NCBI RefSeq assembly: GCF_000698575.1
Contig: NZ_JFHD01000002.1
Span: 124,001 to 188,000, forward strand
DNA: 64,000 nucleotides
Source of the DNA: Caballeronia zhejiangensis
GTDB taxonomy: Bacteria > Pseudomonadota > Gammaproteobacteria > Burkholderiales > Burkholderiaceae
Reading direction: 5' to 3'
A model generated the notes under the pieces. It ran no database searches, was not told where the DNA came from, and saw only the letters and a list, made by a program, of their open reading frames with translations. The position numbers were made by a program, and so were the translations under genes. Every line of letters starts with the position of its first letter. The stretch's first letter is position 1. Below, piece after piece: positions 56,997-64,000 of the stretch.

Positions 56997-57872
56997 ATGA
57001 ACACCATGCTTTATCCGGAACTTTATAAATCGCTGGAATCCGTCCGCTGGGATATGGAGAAGGACATTCCCTGGGACAAATTCGATGCTTCCCTGCTCAC
57101 CGACGAGCAGGCCAAAACCATCAAGATGAACGCGATCACCGAATGGTCCGCTCTTCCCGCAACCGAAATGTTCCTGCGTGACAACCACCACGACAGCGAT
57201 TTCTCCGCGTTCATGAGCGTGTGGTTTTTCGAGGAGCAGAAGCATTCGCTGGTGCTGATGGAGTATCTGCGGCGCTTCAAGCCCGACATGGTGCCGAGCG
57301 AAGAAGAGCTGCACGCGGTGCGCTTCGAGTTCGATCCGGCGCCGCCGCTCGAAACGCTGATGCTGCATTTCTGCGGCGAAATCCGCCTGAATCACTGGTA
57401 TCGCCGCGCGGCCGAGTGGCACACGGAACCCGTCATCAAGCACATTTATGAAACCATTTCGCGCGACGAAGCCCGTCACGGCGGCGCGTATCTGCGTTAC
57501 ATGAAGAAGGCGCTCGTCAACGCCGGCGACACCGCGCGTGCGGCGTTCGCGAAGATCGGCGTGCTCATGGCGTCCGCGCGCCGTACGGAAAAGCCGCTGC
57601 ATCCGACCAACCTGCATGTGAATCAGGCGCTCTTCCCGCGCGATACCGTGCAGTCGCGTTTGCCCGATCCCGAATGGCTCGAGCGCTGGCTGGACGACCA
57701 GATCCGCTTCGACGACAGTTGGGAGAAGAAGGTCGTCGAGCGCATTCTGCACAACCTGTCGATTCTGTTCGAGCGTTCGTTCGTGACCGCGCAGGAACTG
57801 AATCGCTATCGCAAGGAAGTGACGCAGCGCCTGCAGGCCGCGCCGGGCGGCGGGGCTGAACAGCCGGCCTGA
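56997..57872 (+). CDS. Ferritin-like di-iron protein
   Basis: A 291-residue helical protein. Two di-iron half-motifs are visible: FFEEQKHSLVLMEYL (Glu-x2-His) near residue 77 and SRDEARHGGAYLRYM (Glu-x2-His) near residue 160, with helix Glu residues in AITEWSALPATEMFLR and HFCGEIRLNHWY. The arrangement resembles acyl-ACP desaturase and R2-like oxidases. Its catalytic activity is unknown: a desaturase or oxidase role is possible, ferritin storage unlikely. A terminator follows. Confidence 0.85.
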   Translation: MNTMLYPELYKSLESVRWDMEKDIPWDKFDASLLTDEQAKTIKMNAITEWSALPATEMFLRDNHHDSDFSAFMSVWFFEEQKHSLVLMEYLRRFKPDMVPSEEELHAVRFEFDPAPPLETLMLHFCGEIRLNHWYRRAAEWHTEPVIKHIYETISRDEARHGGAYLRYMKKALVNAGDTARAAFAKIGVLMASARRTEKPLHPTNLHVNQALFPRDTVQSRLPDPEWLERWLDDQIRFDDSWEKKVVERILHNLSILFERSFVTAQELNRYRKEVTQRLQAAPGGGAEQPA

Positions 57873-57892
57873 GTTTCGGCTTCGATGAACGG

Positions 57893-57932
57893 ACGGCTCG
57901 CCGGTCAGCACCGGCGAGCCGTTTTGCATTTT
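57893..57932 (+). terminator. Intrinsic terminator after the ferritin-like gene
   Basis: ACGGCTCGCCGGT and ACCGGCGAGCCGT form a 13-bp stem with a 4-nt loop, followed by TTTGCATTTTT. Confidence 0.93.
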
Positions 57933-57991
57933 TCCCGTGCGAAGCGCCGTGGCACAATGCGCGCTTTCAGCACATCGCAACGAGCGCCGTC

Positions 57992-58474
57992 ATGCCCGCT
58001 ATTTTCGAACGCAAGATCATCACGCGCGAAGCGCTCGCCGCGCGCCGTCCGACGCTCGCCGGTCCCGTCGTTTTCACCAACGGCGTCTTCGACATCCTTC
58101 ATCGCGGCCACGTGACCTATCTCGCTGATGCCAAAGCGCTCGGCGCGACGCTCATCGTCGGCGTGAACAGCGATGCGTCGGTACGCACGCTAGGCAAGGG
58201 CGACGATCGCCCGATCAATCGGGAAGATGACCGCATGGCGCTGCTCGCCGCGCTGGAGAGCGTCGACTGGGTCGTGAAGTTCGAGGAAACGACGCCGCTG
58301 CAATTGATCGAAGCCGTGCACCCCGACGTGCTCGTGAAGGGCGGCGACTACGACATGGACAAGCTGGCCGAATCGGCACTCGTGCGCGGCTGGGGCGGCA
58401 AGGCGCTCGCCATCGCGTTCGAGCACGATCGATCGACGACCGCGCTCCTCAAGAAAGTCCGCGCGCAGAGCTGA
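57992..58474 (+). CDS. rfaE2: D-glycero-beta-D-manno-heptose 1-phosphate adenylyltransferase
   Basis: A 160-residue cytidylyltransferase-fold enzyme that makes ADP-heptose for the lipopolysaccharide inner core. The nucleotide-binding HxGH motif is TNGVFDILHRGHVTYL, and the second motif is in FEHDRSTTALLKKV (S/T-x-S/T-T). Only the C-terminal activity of HldE is present; the kinase (rfaE1) must be elsewhere, as usual in beta-proteobacteria. Confidence 0.95.
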   Translation: MPAIFERKIITREALAARRPTLAGPVVFTNGVFDILHRGHVTYLADAKALGATLIVGVNSDASVRTLGKGDDRPINREDDRMALLAALESVDWVVKFEETTPLQLIEAVHPDVLVKGGDYDMDKLAESALVRGWGGKALAIAFEHDRSTTALLKKVRAQS

Positions 58475-58489
58475 TTCGCACGCGCGCGG

Positions 58490-58729
58490 TCACTGCCCGA
58501 GCGGCGCGGTCTGCACGTTGGCGGCAGGCGCCGGTCCGCCGACGCGCGGCTGATCGAACGCTTCTTCGGGACTCAGCGGGCGCGTCGCGAGCGCCTCGGG
58601 ATGAACCTGCTGCAATAAGTGATGCGGTTCGCGCACGCCGGCCGCGGGAAGCGGGCCGAACATGCCGCGCATGACCGCGAACATCAGCAAGTTGGCGAGA
58701 ATCAGAAGGGCGATCAGCCAGCGCAGCAT
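58490..58729 (-). CDS. Small membrane protein downstream of coaX
   Basis: A 79-residue protein with one N-terminal membrane helix (MLRWLIALLILANLLMFAVM) and a Pro-rich periplasmic tail ending VQTAPLGQ. In related genomes I recall a longer SPOR-domain protein at this place; here only the anchor-plus-linker part is present, so this may be a shortened version. It follows coaX by 34 bp on the same strand. Function is unknown. Confidence 0.65.
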   Translation of the reverse strand: MLRWLIALLILANLLMFAVMRGMFGPLPAAGVREPHHLLQQVHPEALATRPLSPEEAFDQPRVGGPAPAANVQTAPLGQ

Positions 58730-58763
58730 TCTTGGGCTCCGTCCGTCAATCAAATCAGAAAAG

Positions 58764-59585
58764 TCAGGATGAGTGGCGCGCCGTCGCGTCGCGCGCGATG
58801 AGCGCGAGGCCGGACAGCACGAGGGAATCGTGTCGGGTGTGCGGCACGTCGAGCGCGCCCGCAATTTCATTTGCCGCGCCGCCGCCCAGCACGAGCCGGA
58901 CGTCGGCGCGCCAGTCGGCCTTGAGGTCGCGCCACGCACGCTCAATCAGGCTCGCCTGCGCGAGCAGGCATCCGGCGGATAGCGCGGCGGCGGTGTCGGT
59001 GGCGAAAAGACTGCGCGTCTGACTCAGCGCCTCACGCGCCGATGCCGCGTCGAGCGTCGGCAATTGTGCCGTATGGCTGCCGAGCGATTCCATCATCAGC
59101 GACCAGCCGGGCGCGATGAGGCCGCCGGTGAACACGCCGTCGGCGCGCAGTGCTTCGAGCGTCGTCGCCGTGCCGAAGGTCGCGACCAGCAGATGCTCGC
59201 CCGGATACGCCGCGCGCGCTGCGATCATGCCGGCCCAGCGGTCGCTGCCGAGTCGGGCCGGATCGGCATAGGTGTTGATCACGCCGCACTGCTCGGCGCG
59301 CGCGCGGACCACGGTGCGCGGCAGCGTCGGCCAGCGCGCGTCGAGCAGGCGCTGGATGCGGTTCTGTACCGGCATGCCCGCGACGTTCGAAATCCACGCG
59401 CTCGCCGGCGCGGGAAGTTCGGACCAATCGTCGAGCGCGGCGTCGTCGGCGACGGTCGAGTGATGCGCGTGCTCGAATGCGCCGTTCGCGAGCGACGCGC
59501 CGGCTTCATCGACGAGCGACCATTTGATGCGGCTGTTACCCGCATCGATGAGCAGATACGGCGCCTCGGTTCCCGACGCGTTCAC
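58764..59585 (-). CDS. coaX: Type III pantothenate kinase
   Basis: A 273-residue ASKHA-fold kinase for the first step of coenzyme A synthesis. The phosphate-1 motif is [16 protein letters not shown], and the pantothenate/phosphate-2 region is [14 protein letters not shown] then [13 protein letters not shown]. It starts with GTG whose GTGA overlaps the birA stop, so the pair is translationally coupled, as in many beta-proteobacteria. Confidence 0.96.
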   Translation of the reverse strand: MNASGTEAPYLLIDAGNSRIKWSLVDEAGASLANGAFEHAHHSTVADDAALDDWSELPAPASAWISNVAGMPVQNRIQRLLDARWPTLPRTVVRARAEQCGVINTYADPARLGSDRWAGMIAARAAYPGEHLLVATFGTATTLEALRADGVFTGGLIAPGWSLMMESLGSHTAQLPTLDAASAREALSQTRSLFATDTAAALSAGCLLAQASLIERAWRDLKADWRADVRLVLGGGAANEIAGALDVPHTRHDSLVLSGLALIARDATARHSS

Positions 59586-60478
59586 GGACGTTCCTTCGCA
59601 AGGCGCAGCGTGAGTTCGCCGGTCGTGACGGCGCGCGGGCCTTCGGGCGCGTCGATCAGCAACTGGCCGCCCTCGTCGACGCCCGATGCGATGCCGCGCG
59701 TCACTTCCATGCCCTGGTCGATCAGCGCGACTTCACGTCCGGCCCACGCGTGCGCGTCGAGCCAGCGCTGGCGGAACGGCCTGAAGCCCTCGGCTTCGAA
59801 GCGCGGCAGCGCTGCGTCGAGCGCGTTGAGGAGCGCGGCGAGAGTGTCGGTGAGATTGGCGTCGGGCCATGCCCGCGCGAGCGCTGCCGGCGCGGCGCCG
59901 GGCGCGGATTGCGCGGCGAGCCGGTTGGCTTCGTCGACCTGCGCGGCGAGTTGTTCCGCGCCGTGCAGATTCATGCCGATGCCGATCACGACCGCGGTCG
60001 CGTCAGGCGTGTTCCACGCGGTTTCGATGAGAATCCCGGCGAGCTTGCCGTCGTCGAGCAGGACGTCGTTCGGCCATTTCAGCGCAGGACGCGCGGATGG
60101 CGTGAGCGGCAGACGCGCGAGCGCATCGAGGACGGCGGTGCCGATGGCGAGACTCAGACCCGACAGCCCTTCGATCGGCCGCCGCAGCACGCAGCCGACC
60201 GACATCAGCAGCGCATTGCCCGGTTCGGCGAGCCACGCGCGCCCGCGCCGCCCGCGACCGGCGGATTGCGAGTACGCGACGCGGACGACGGGTGCAGGCG
60301 TGCCGTCGCGTCGCGAGGCGCGCAACTGCTCCAAAACGTCGGCGTTGGTGGAGCCCGTTTCGTCGACGATGTCGATGGTCCAGTCGCGAGCGGGCCGCTC
60401 GGCAAGCGTCGCAAGCCGCGAGCGGTCGATGCGCCAGGGCGCGTCGGGGGCGAAGGGAGCGATAGGAGAGGGGGTCAT
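59582..60478 (-). CDS. birA: Biotin--protein ligase
   Basis: A 298-residue enzyme that attaches biotin to acetyl-CoA carboxylase. The biotinyl-adenylate loop is [16 protein letters not shown] and [19 protein letters not shown] is the second family motif. There is no N-terminal winged helix, so it is a pure ligase (group I), not the repressor type of E. coli. Confidence 0.95.
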   Translation of the reverse strand: MTPSPIAPFAPDAPWRIDRSRLATLAERPARDWTIDIVDETGSTNADVLEQLRASRRDGTPAPVVRVAYSQSAGRGRRGRAWLAEPGNALLMSVGCVLRRPIEGLSGLSLAIGTAVLDALARLPLTPSARPALKWPNDVLLDDGKLAGILIETAWNTPDATAVVIGIGMNLHGAEQLAAQVDEANRLAAQSAPGAAPAALARAWPDANLTDTLAALLNALDAALPRFEAEGFRPFRQRWLDAHAWAGREVALIDQGMEVTRGIASGVDEGGQLLIDAPEGPRAVTTGELTLRLAKERP

Positions 60479-60529
60479 GGCGGGTATTGTAGCCGTGGGA
60501 TGCGTGTTCGAAGCCCGTGAAACTCCGCT

Positions 60530-60814
60530 TCAGCGCGTCTTGTCGCTCGGATACCGCCGCCGTGCATGCAGCGAGTCCAGTACGGTGACGCGGTCCGTCG
60601 CACGGTAAACCACCAAGTAATTCGGATGAACCACCATCTCTCTGGTATTCGAGACCCTTCCGTGACGATAGATGTATGGAACATCCGCTAACGTCCGGAC
60701 TGCTTCCCTGTTCATCGAAAGTAGATTGTCGGCCGCTTGCGGATCGCGCTCTTCAATGTATTCGTAGATTTCCCTGAGTTGTCTCCGTGCGCGCGGCCGC
60801 CAATCAACGAGCAT
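60530..60814 (-). CDS. RelE/ParE-family toxin
   Basis: A 94-residue basic protein (MLVDWRPRARRQLREIYEYI, then EERDPQAADNLLSMNREAVR, ending VTVLDSLHARRRYPSD). The helical hairpin followed by a beta-sheet and the C-terminal LHARRRYP-type motif are those of ParE/RelE toxins. Its start overlaps the antitoxin gene by 11 bp, the usual organisation. It either cleaves mRNA or inhibits gyrase; sequence alone does not decide, though the LHARRRYP ending leans to ParE. Confidence 0.85.
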   Translation of the reverse strand: MLVDWRPRARRQLREIYEYIEERDPQAADNLLSMNREAVRTLADVPYIYRHGRVSNTREMVVHPNYLVVYRATDRVTVLDSLHARRRYPSDKTR

Positions 60815-60995
60815 TCCGTGCCTTTCGCTTGGCCGCCACGAGCGCATCCATTTCCGCGAATACTTGATCGTTGGGAATCGACGGCTCCGGGTCCGCAAGT
60901 GACGCTTCTACCTCCGCGCGGAACCAGGCGTCATACAGTTCAGCCTCTTCGAGCGAATCGAGTTCGGAAATAAGCGGATCGAGTCGTTTGTCCAT
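60804..60995 (-). CDS. Antitoxin of the RelE/ParE pair
   Basis: A 63-residue acidic protein (MDKRLDPLISELDSLEEAEL, ending AAKRKARNAR) directly upstream of the toxin gene. The helix-rich middle with EAELYDAWFRAEVEASLADP and the basic tail fit small StbD/ParD-type antitoxins. DNA-binding would be expected to autoregulate the pair. The 11-bp overlap with the toxin gene supports coupling. Confidence 0.78.
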   Translation of the reverse strand: MDKRLDPLISELDSLEEAELYDAWFRAEVEASLADPEPSIPNDQVFAEMDALVAAKRKARNAR

Positions 60996-61177
60996 TGCGG
61001 TTGCACCAGAGTTGTCGAAACCATGATAGGTCAGCGACTCAAGTGCACCGCAACACGGAAATTCCGATCCTTGCGCCTTCCAGCCGAAACCCGCCTGCCA
61101 CCATCCCCGCGTCCCCCCGACACTCTTCGCTACAATGTCCTCTCCCCTTTAACCGCGTCTCATCGCGCCATCGATCC

Positions 61178-62305
61178 TTGGACTTCGACACGCCGCCGCG
61201 CCTAAGAGTGGAAGCCGGTCTGCAGGGCAAGGTGGTCCGGCTATCGGGCCAGTGGACCGCGCTCGCGCTCGCTCGCGATCGCGCGAAGAGCGGCGTCACG
61301 CGGCGTCTGCGCGCCATCGGGCGCGAGGCGATCAGCCAGTGGGATTTGCTTTCCGTCGAGCGGCTCGATCACGTCGGCGGCCAGGCGCTCTGGCGCGTGT
61401 GGGGACGCAAGATGCCCGCGACCATCGCGCTGTCCGACACGCAGCGCGAAATCTTCGAGCGCGTCGCGCTGCTCGACGCCGAACGCGAGGAACCCGAAGC
61501 CGTCGATCGCGTCGATCCGGTCACGCGGCTCGGCCAGCTCATCTTCGGTTTCTTCGATCACCTGTACGGCGGCCTCGCGATGTTCGGCGCCTTCGTGCTC
61601 GATCTCATCGGGCTGGTGCGGCGCCCACAGCGCATTCCGTGGACGGAAATCTCCGCGAACATCTACAGCGCCGGCGCGCAGGCGCTCGCGATCACCGCGC
61701 TCGTCGCGTTCCTGATCGGCATCGTGTTGAGCTACTTGTCCGCGCAGCAGTTGCAGGCGTTCGGTGCGAACCAGTACATCGTCAATATTCTCGGGCTTTC
61801 CGTGATCCGCGAGCTCGGGCCGGTGCTTTCCGCGATTCTCGTCGCGGGCCGCTCGGGTTCGGCGATCACCGCGCAGATCGGCGTGATGCGCGTCACCGAA
61901 GAACTCGACGCGATGCAGGTCATGGGCATTCCGCATAGCCTGCGCCTCGTGCTGCCGCGCGTGATCGCGCTCGGCATCGCAATGCCGCTGCTCGTCATGT
62001 GGACCAACATCATCGCGCTGACGGGCGGCGCGCTCGCGGCGAAGCTCGTGCTGTCCATCGACATGAACTTCTTCATTCGCTCGCTGCCGTCGGTCGTGCC
62101 GATCGCGAATCTGTGGATCGGGCTCGGCAAGGGCGTCGTGTTCGGCATGCTGATTGCGCTCGCCGCGTGTCACTTCGGCTTTCGCATCAAGGCGAATTCG
62201 CAGAGTCTCGGCGAAGGCACGACGACGTCCGTGGTGACGTCGATCACCATCGTGATTCTCGCGGACGCCGTCTTCGCGATCCTGTTCCAGAACGTCGGAC
62301 TCTGA
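61178..62305 (+). CDS. mlaE: MlaE-type lipid ABC transporter permease with N-terminal STAS-like domain
   Basis: A 375-residue inner-membrane protein. The first about 110 residues (RLRVEAGLQGKVVRLSGQWT, later GGQALWRVWGRKMPATIALS) look like a STAS domain fused ahead of the permease. The permease core has the MlaE signature ILGLSVIRELGPVLSAILVA, then GRSGSAITAQIGVMRVTEEL. The start is a TTG at 61178 (LDFDTPPRLRVEA); relatives begin MDFDTPP. Together with mlaF and mlaD it should move phospholipid between the membranes. Confidence 0.88.
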   Translation: MDFDTPPRLRVEAGLQGKVVRLSGQWTALALARDRAKSGVTRRLRAIGREAISQWDLLSVERLDHVGGQALWRVWGRKMPATIALSDTQREIFERVALLDAEREEPEAVDRVDPVTRLGQLIFGFFDHLYGGLAMFGAFVLDLIGLVRRPQRIPWTEISANIYSAGAQALAITALVAFLIGIVLSYLSAQQLQAFGANQYIVNILGLSVIRELGPVLSAILVAGRSGSAITAQIGVMRVTEELDAMQVMGIPHSLRLVLPRVIALGIAMPLLVMWTNIIALTGGALAAKLVLSIDMNFFIRSLPSVVPIANLWIGLGKGVVFGMLIALAACHFGFRIKANSQSLGEGTTTSVVTSITIVILADAVFAILFQNVGL

Positions 62306-62310
62306 CCGCC

Positions 62311-63189
62311 ATGTCGACCACGCTCGCCACCGCCGTTCGTCATCAGCCGCCGCCCGTCATCGCGGAACCGGTGATCGAAGTGCGCGATCTCACCAAGCGG
62401 TACGGGCGCACGGTGATTCACGAGCATCTGAATCTGGATGTGCGGCGCGGCGAGATCGTCGCGTTGCTCGGCGGTTCGGGCTCGGGCAAGACCACGCTCG
62501 TGCGGCAGATTCTCGGCCTCGAGTCGCCGACATCGGGCACCATTCGCGTGCTCGGCGAGGAATGGGCGCAAATGGACGACGAAACCGCGAAGATGCTGCG
62601 CACGCGCTCCGGCATGATGTTTCAGCAAGGCGCGCTGTTTTCGTCGCTGACGGTATATGACAACATCGCGCAGCCGTTTCGCGAACTCGGCAAGATTCCC
62701 GAGGACCTGATCCGCGAATTCGTGATGCTGAAGCTCGAAATGGTCGGCCTGTCGTGCAAGCACGCGAGCAAGATGCCGTCCGCGTTGTCGGGCGGAATGG
62801 TGAAGCGCGTCGGCATCGCGCGGGCGATCGCGCTCGAGCCCGAACTGCTGTTCCTCGACGAACCCACGGCCGGTCTCGATCCGAAGGCATCGGACGAATT
62901 CGTCGATCTGATCGCGACGCTGCATCGCGCGCTCGGTCTGACGGTCGTGATGGTCACGCACGATCTCGACACCATGGTCGCGCTGTCCACGCGCGTCGCG
63001 GTGCTGGCGGATCATCGCGTGCTCGTCGCGGCGCCGGTGGAAGAGGCGTGCGCGGTGGATCATCCGTTCATCCGCGAGTACTTTCTGGGGCGACGCGGCC
63101 GCCGCGCGTTGCAGGCATTGCCGTCCGAGCGCCGCGCGAAGCTGCCGCCGGCCGCGCTCGAAGATGCGCCGATCGCCGTGAACAAGTAA
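62311..63189 (+). CDS. mlaF: MlaF-type lipid ABC transporter ATPase
   Basis: A 292-residue ATPase. Walker A is LLGGSGSGKTTLVRQIL, the Q-loop is in GMMFQQGALFSSLTVYDNIA, the signature is PSALSGGMVKRVGIARA, and Walker B is LLFLDEPTAGLDP. The sequence is closest to MlaF/TtgA2-type toluene-resistance ATPases. It follows mlaE after 5 bp. A C-terminal extension of about 25 residues goes beyond the domain. Confidence 0.94.
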   Translation: MSTTLATAVRHQPPPVIAEPVIEVRDLTKRYGRTVIHEHLNLDVRRGEIVALLGGSGSGKTTLVRQILGLESPTSGTIRVLGEEWAQMDDETAKMLRTRSGMMFQQGALFSSLTVYDNIAQPFRELGKIPEDLIREFVMLKLEMVGLSCKHASKMPSALSGGMVKRVGIARAIALEPELLFLDEPTAGLDPKASDEFVDLIATLHRALGLTVVMVTHDLDTMVALSTRVAVLADHRVLVAAPVEEACAVDHPFIREYFLGRRGRRALQALPSERRAKLPPAALEDAPIAVNK

Positions 63190-63219
63190 GCGCGAAGCGA
63201 GCGCCAAAGGAACCTGCCG

Positions 63220-64000
63220 ATGGAAAACAAATCACACGCGTTCTGGACCGGGCTTTTCACGATCGTGCTCGTGCTGGCCATCGCGTTCGCCGTGTTCTTC
63301 TTCAACGTCGATCGCACCGTGCGCGTGCCGTACGATCTGATCGCGCGCACCAACGTGACCGGCCTCTTCACGGACGCGGCCGTGCGCTATCGCGGCCTGG
63401 GCGTCGGCAAGGTGCAGTCGATCAGCTTCGACAAGTCGCATCCGGGGCAGATCCGCATCCGCATTGTCGTCGACAAGAACGCGCCGATGACGCATTCCAC
63501 GTACGCGACGCTCGGCTTTCAGGGCGTGACGGGCATCGCGTTCGTGCAGCTCGACGACACCGGCACCGATACGGCCGCGCTGGCTTCGTCGCCGCAGCAC
63601 GTCGCCGAAGTGCCGATGCGTCCCGGTCTCTTCGAGCAGTTGCAGCAGCGCGGCGACATCATCCTGAAGAAGTTCGAGCGCCTTTCCGACGACGCCGACA
63701 AGTTCCTCTCCGACGACGTGCGCAATCAGCTCATGGCGACGACGAAGAGCCTGCAAACCGCCGCCGACGGCATCGCGACGCTCGCGAGCCAGGTGGAGCC
63801 CGCGACGGCGCAGTTGCCGCAGACGCTCAGGCAGATCAACACGACGCTCGCCTCGACGCATCAGCTCGTGCAGAACCTGAATCGCCCGGACGGCCCGCTC
63901 GTGTCCAACTTGAACAAGGCGGGCAAGGCCGCCGAAGACGCGGGCGCGGCGCTCGCGGACATGAACGAATCGCTGCGTTTCATCACGGCGCGCGTCGGTT
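63220..64000 (+). CDS. MCE-domain lipid-transfer protein, N-terminal part, runs off the window
   Basis: From 63220 the frame reads MENKSHAFWTGLFTIVLVLA, one membrane helix, then an MCE domain (VPYDLIARTNVTGLFTDAAV, RYRGLGVGKVQSISFD) and a long helical stretch with repeated heptads (QLPQTLRQINTTLASTHQLV). It remains open to 64000, at least 260 residues. The longer C-terminal helix is typical of PqiB/LetB- and YebT-related or Mce1A-type MlaD proteins rather than short E. coli MlaD. It binds the outer-membrane side of the transporter. Confidence 0.9.
   Translation, partial: MENKSHAFWTGLFTIVLVLAIAFAVFFFNVDRTVRVPYDLIARTNVTGLFTDAAVRYRGLGVGKVQSISFDKSHPGQIRIRIVVDKNAPMTHSTYATLGFQGVTGIAFVQLDDTGTDTAALASSPQHVAEVPMRPGLFEQLQQRGDIILKKFERLSDDADKFLSDDVRNQLMATTKSLQTAADGIATLASQVEPATAQLPQTLRQINTTLASTHQLVQNLNRPDGPLVSNLNKAGKAAEDAGAALADMNESLRFITARVG

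Overview
The window is high-GC DNA from a beta-proteobacterium of the Burkholderiaceae, most likely Paraburkholderia or Caballeronia (Burkholderia sensu lato). The pointers are the flhDC-motAB-che order, a two-gene methionine synthase, PhaM, the Burkholderiales families DUF1840, DUF2844, DUF3443, DUF3567 and DUF3108, and the birA-coaX pair. It reads as chromosomal core sequence with one insertion sequence and one toxin-antitoxin pair. I saw no rRNA, tRNA, CRISPR array or prophage.

Layout. 1-3.6 kb: the end of a catabolic cluster (thiolase, carbonic anhydrase, aceK, a LiuR-like MerR regulator). 3.6-7.7 kb: a metallo-beta-lactamase-fold enzyme, an orphan peptide-binding protein, and a cation exchanger behind a yybP-ykoY (manganese) riboswitch. 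7.8-13.5 kb: the flagellar filament locus on the minus strand (prolyl-4-hydroxylase-like and JmjC-like oxygenases, fliC, fliD, fliT). 13.5-21.7 kb: housekeeping genes (aldo/keto reductase, rpsU, tag, sugar kinase-like and HAD genes, aqpZ, a glycosyltransferase) and a tandem pair of unknown paralogues. 22-35 kb: flhDC, motAB, and a complete chemotaxis operon. 35-43.5 kb: a DUF2844/DUF3443 secreted pair, then SDR, dsbA, SPOR and argS genes, and an IS3-family element sitting in the loop of a terminator. 43.6-64 kb: split metH, an IclR/FAH/enoyl-CoA hydratase group, phaM, a B12-binding MerR regulator, a ferritin-like protein, hldE-C (rfaE2), coaX-birA, the toxin-antitoxin pair, and the start of an Mla-type lipid transport operon.

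How it fits together. FlhDC sits at the top of the motility hierarchy. Sigma-28 (FliA) promoters with the pattern TAAAGTTT, 11-bp spacer, GCCGATAA can be read upstream of fliC, of motA, of the oxygenase pair and directly after fliT; a weaker one lies upstream of flhDC. The flagellin carries 45 residues of strict Pro-X alternation (23 Pro, nearly all X = Thr). The two oxygenases upstream are of proline/amino-acid-hydroxylating families, share an N-terminal domain with each other and have a sigma-28 promoter.

The most interesting hypothesis is therefore a flagellin-modification system in which late-class, motility-coupled Fe(II)/2-oxoglutarate oxygenases hydroxylate the flagellin, possibly its Pro-Thr tract. 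The second is a short sigma-28-driven RNA after fliT. The third is that DUF3443 carries two DT(A/G)S motifs like an aspartic protease.
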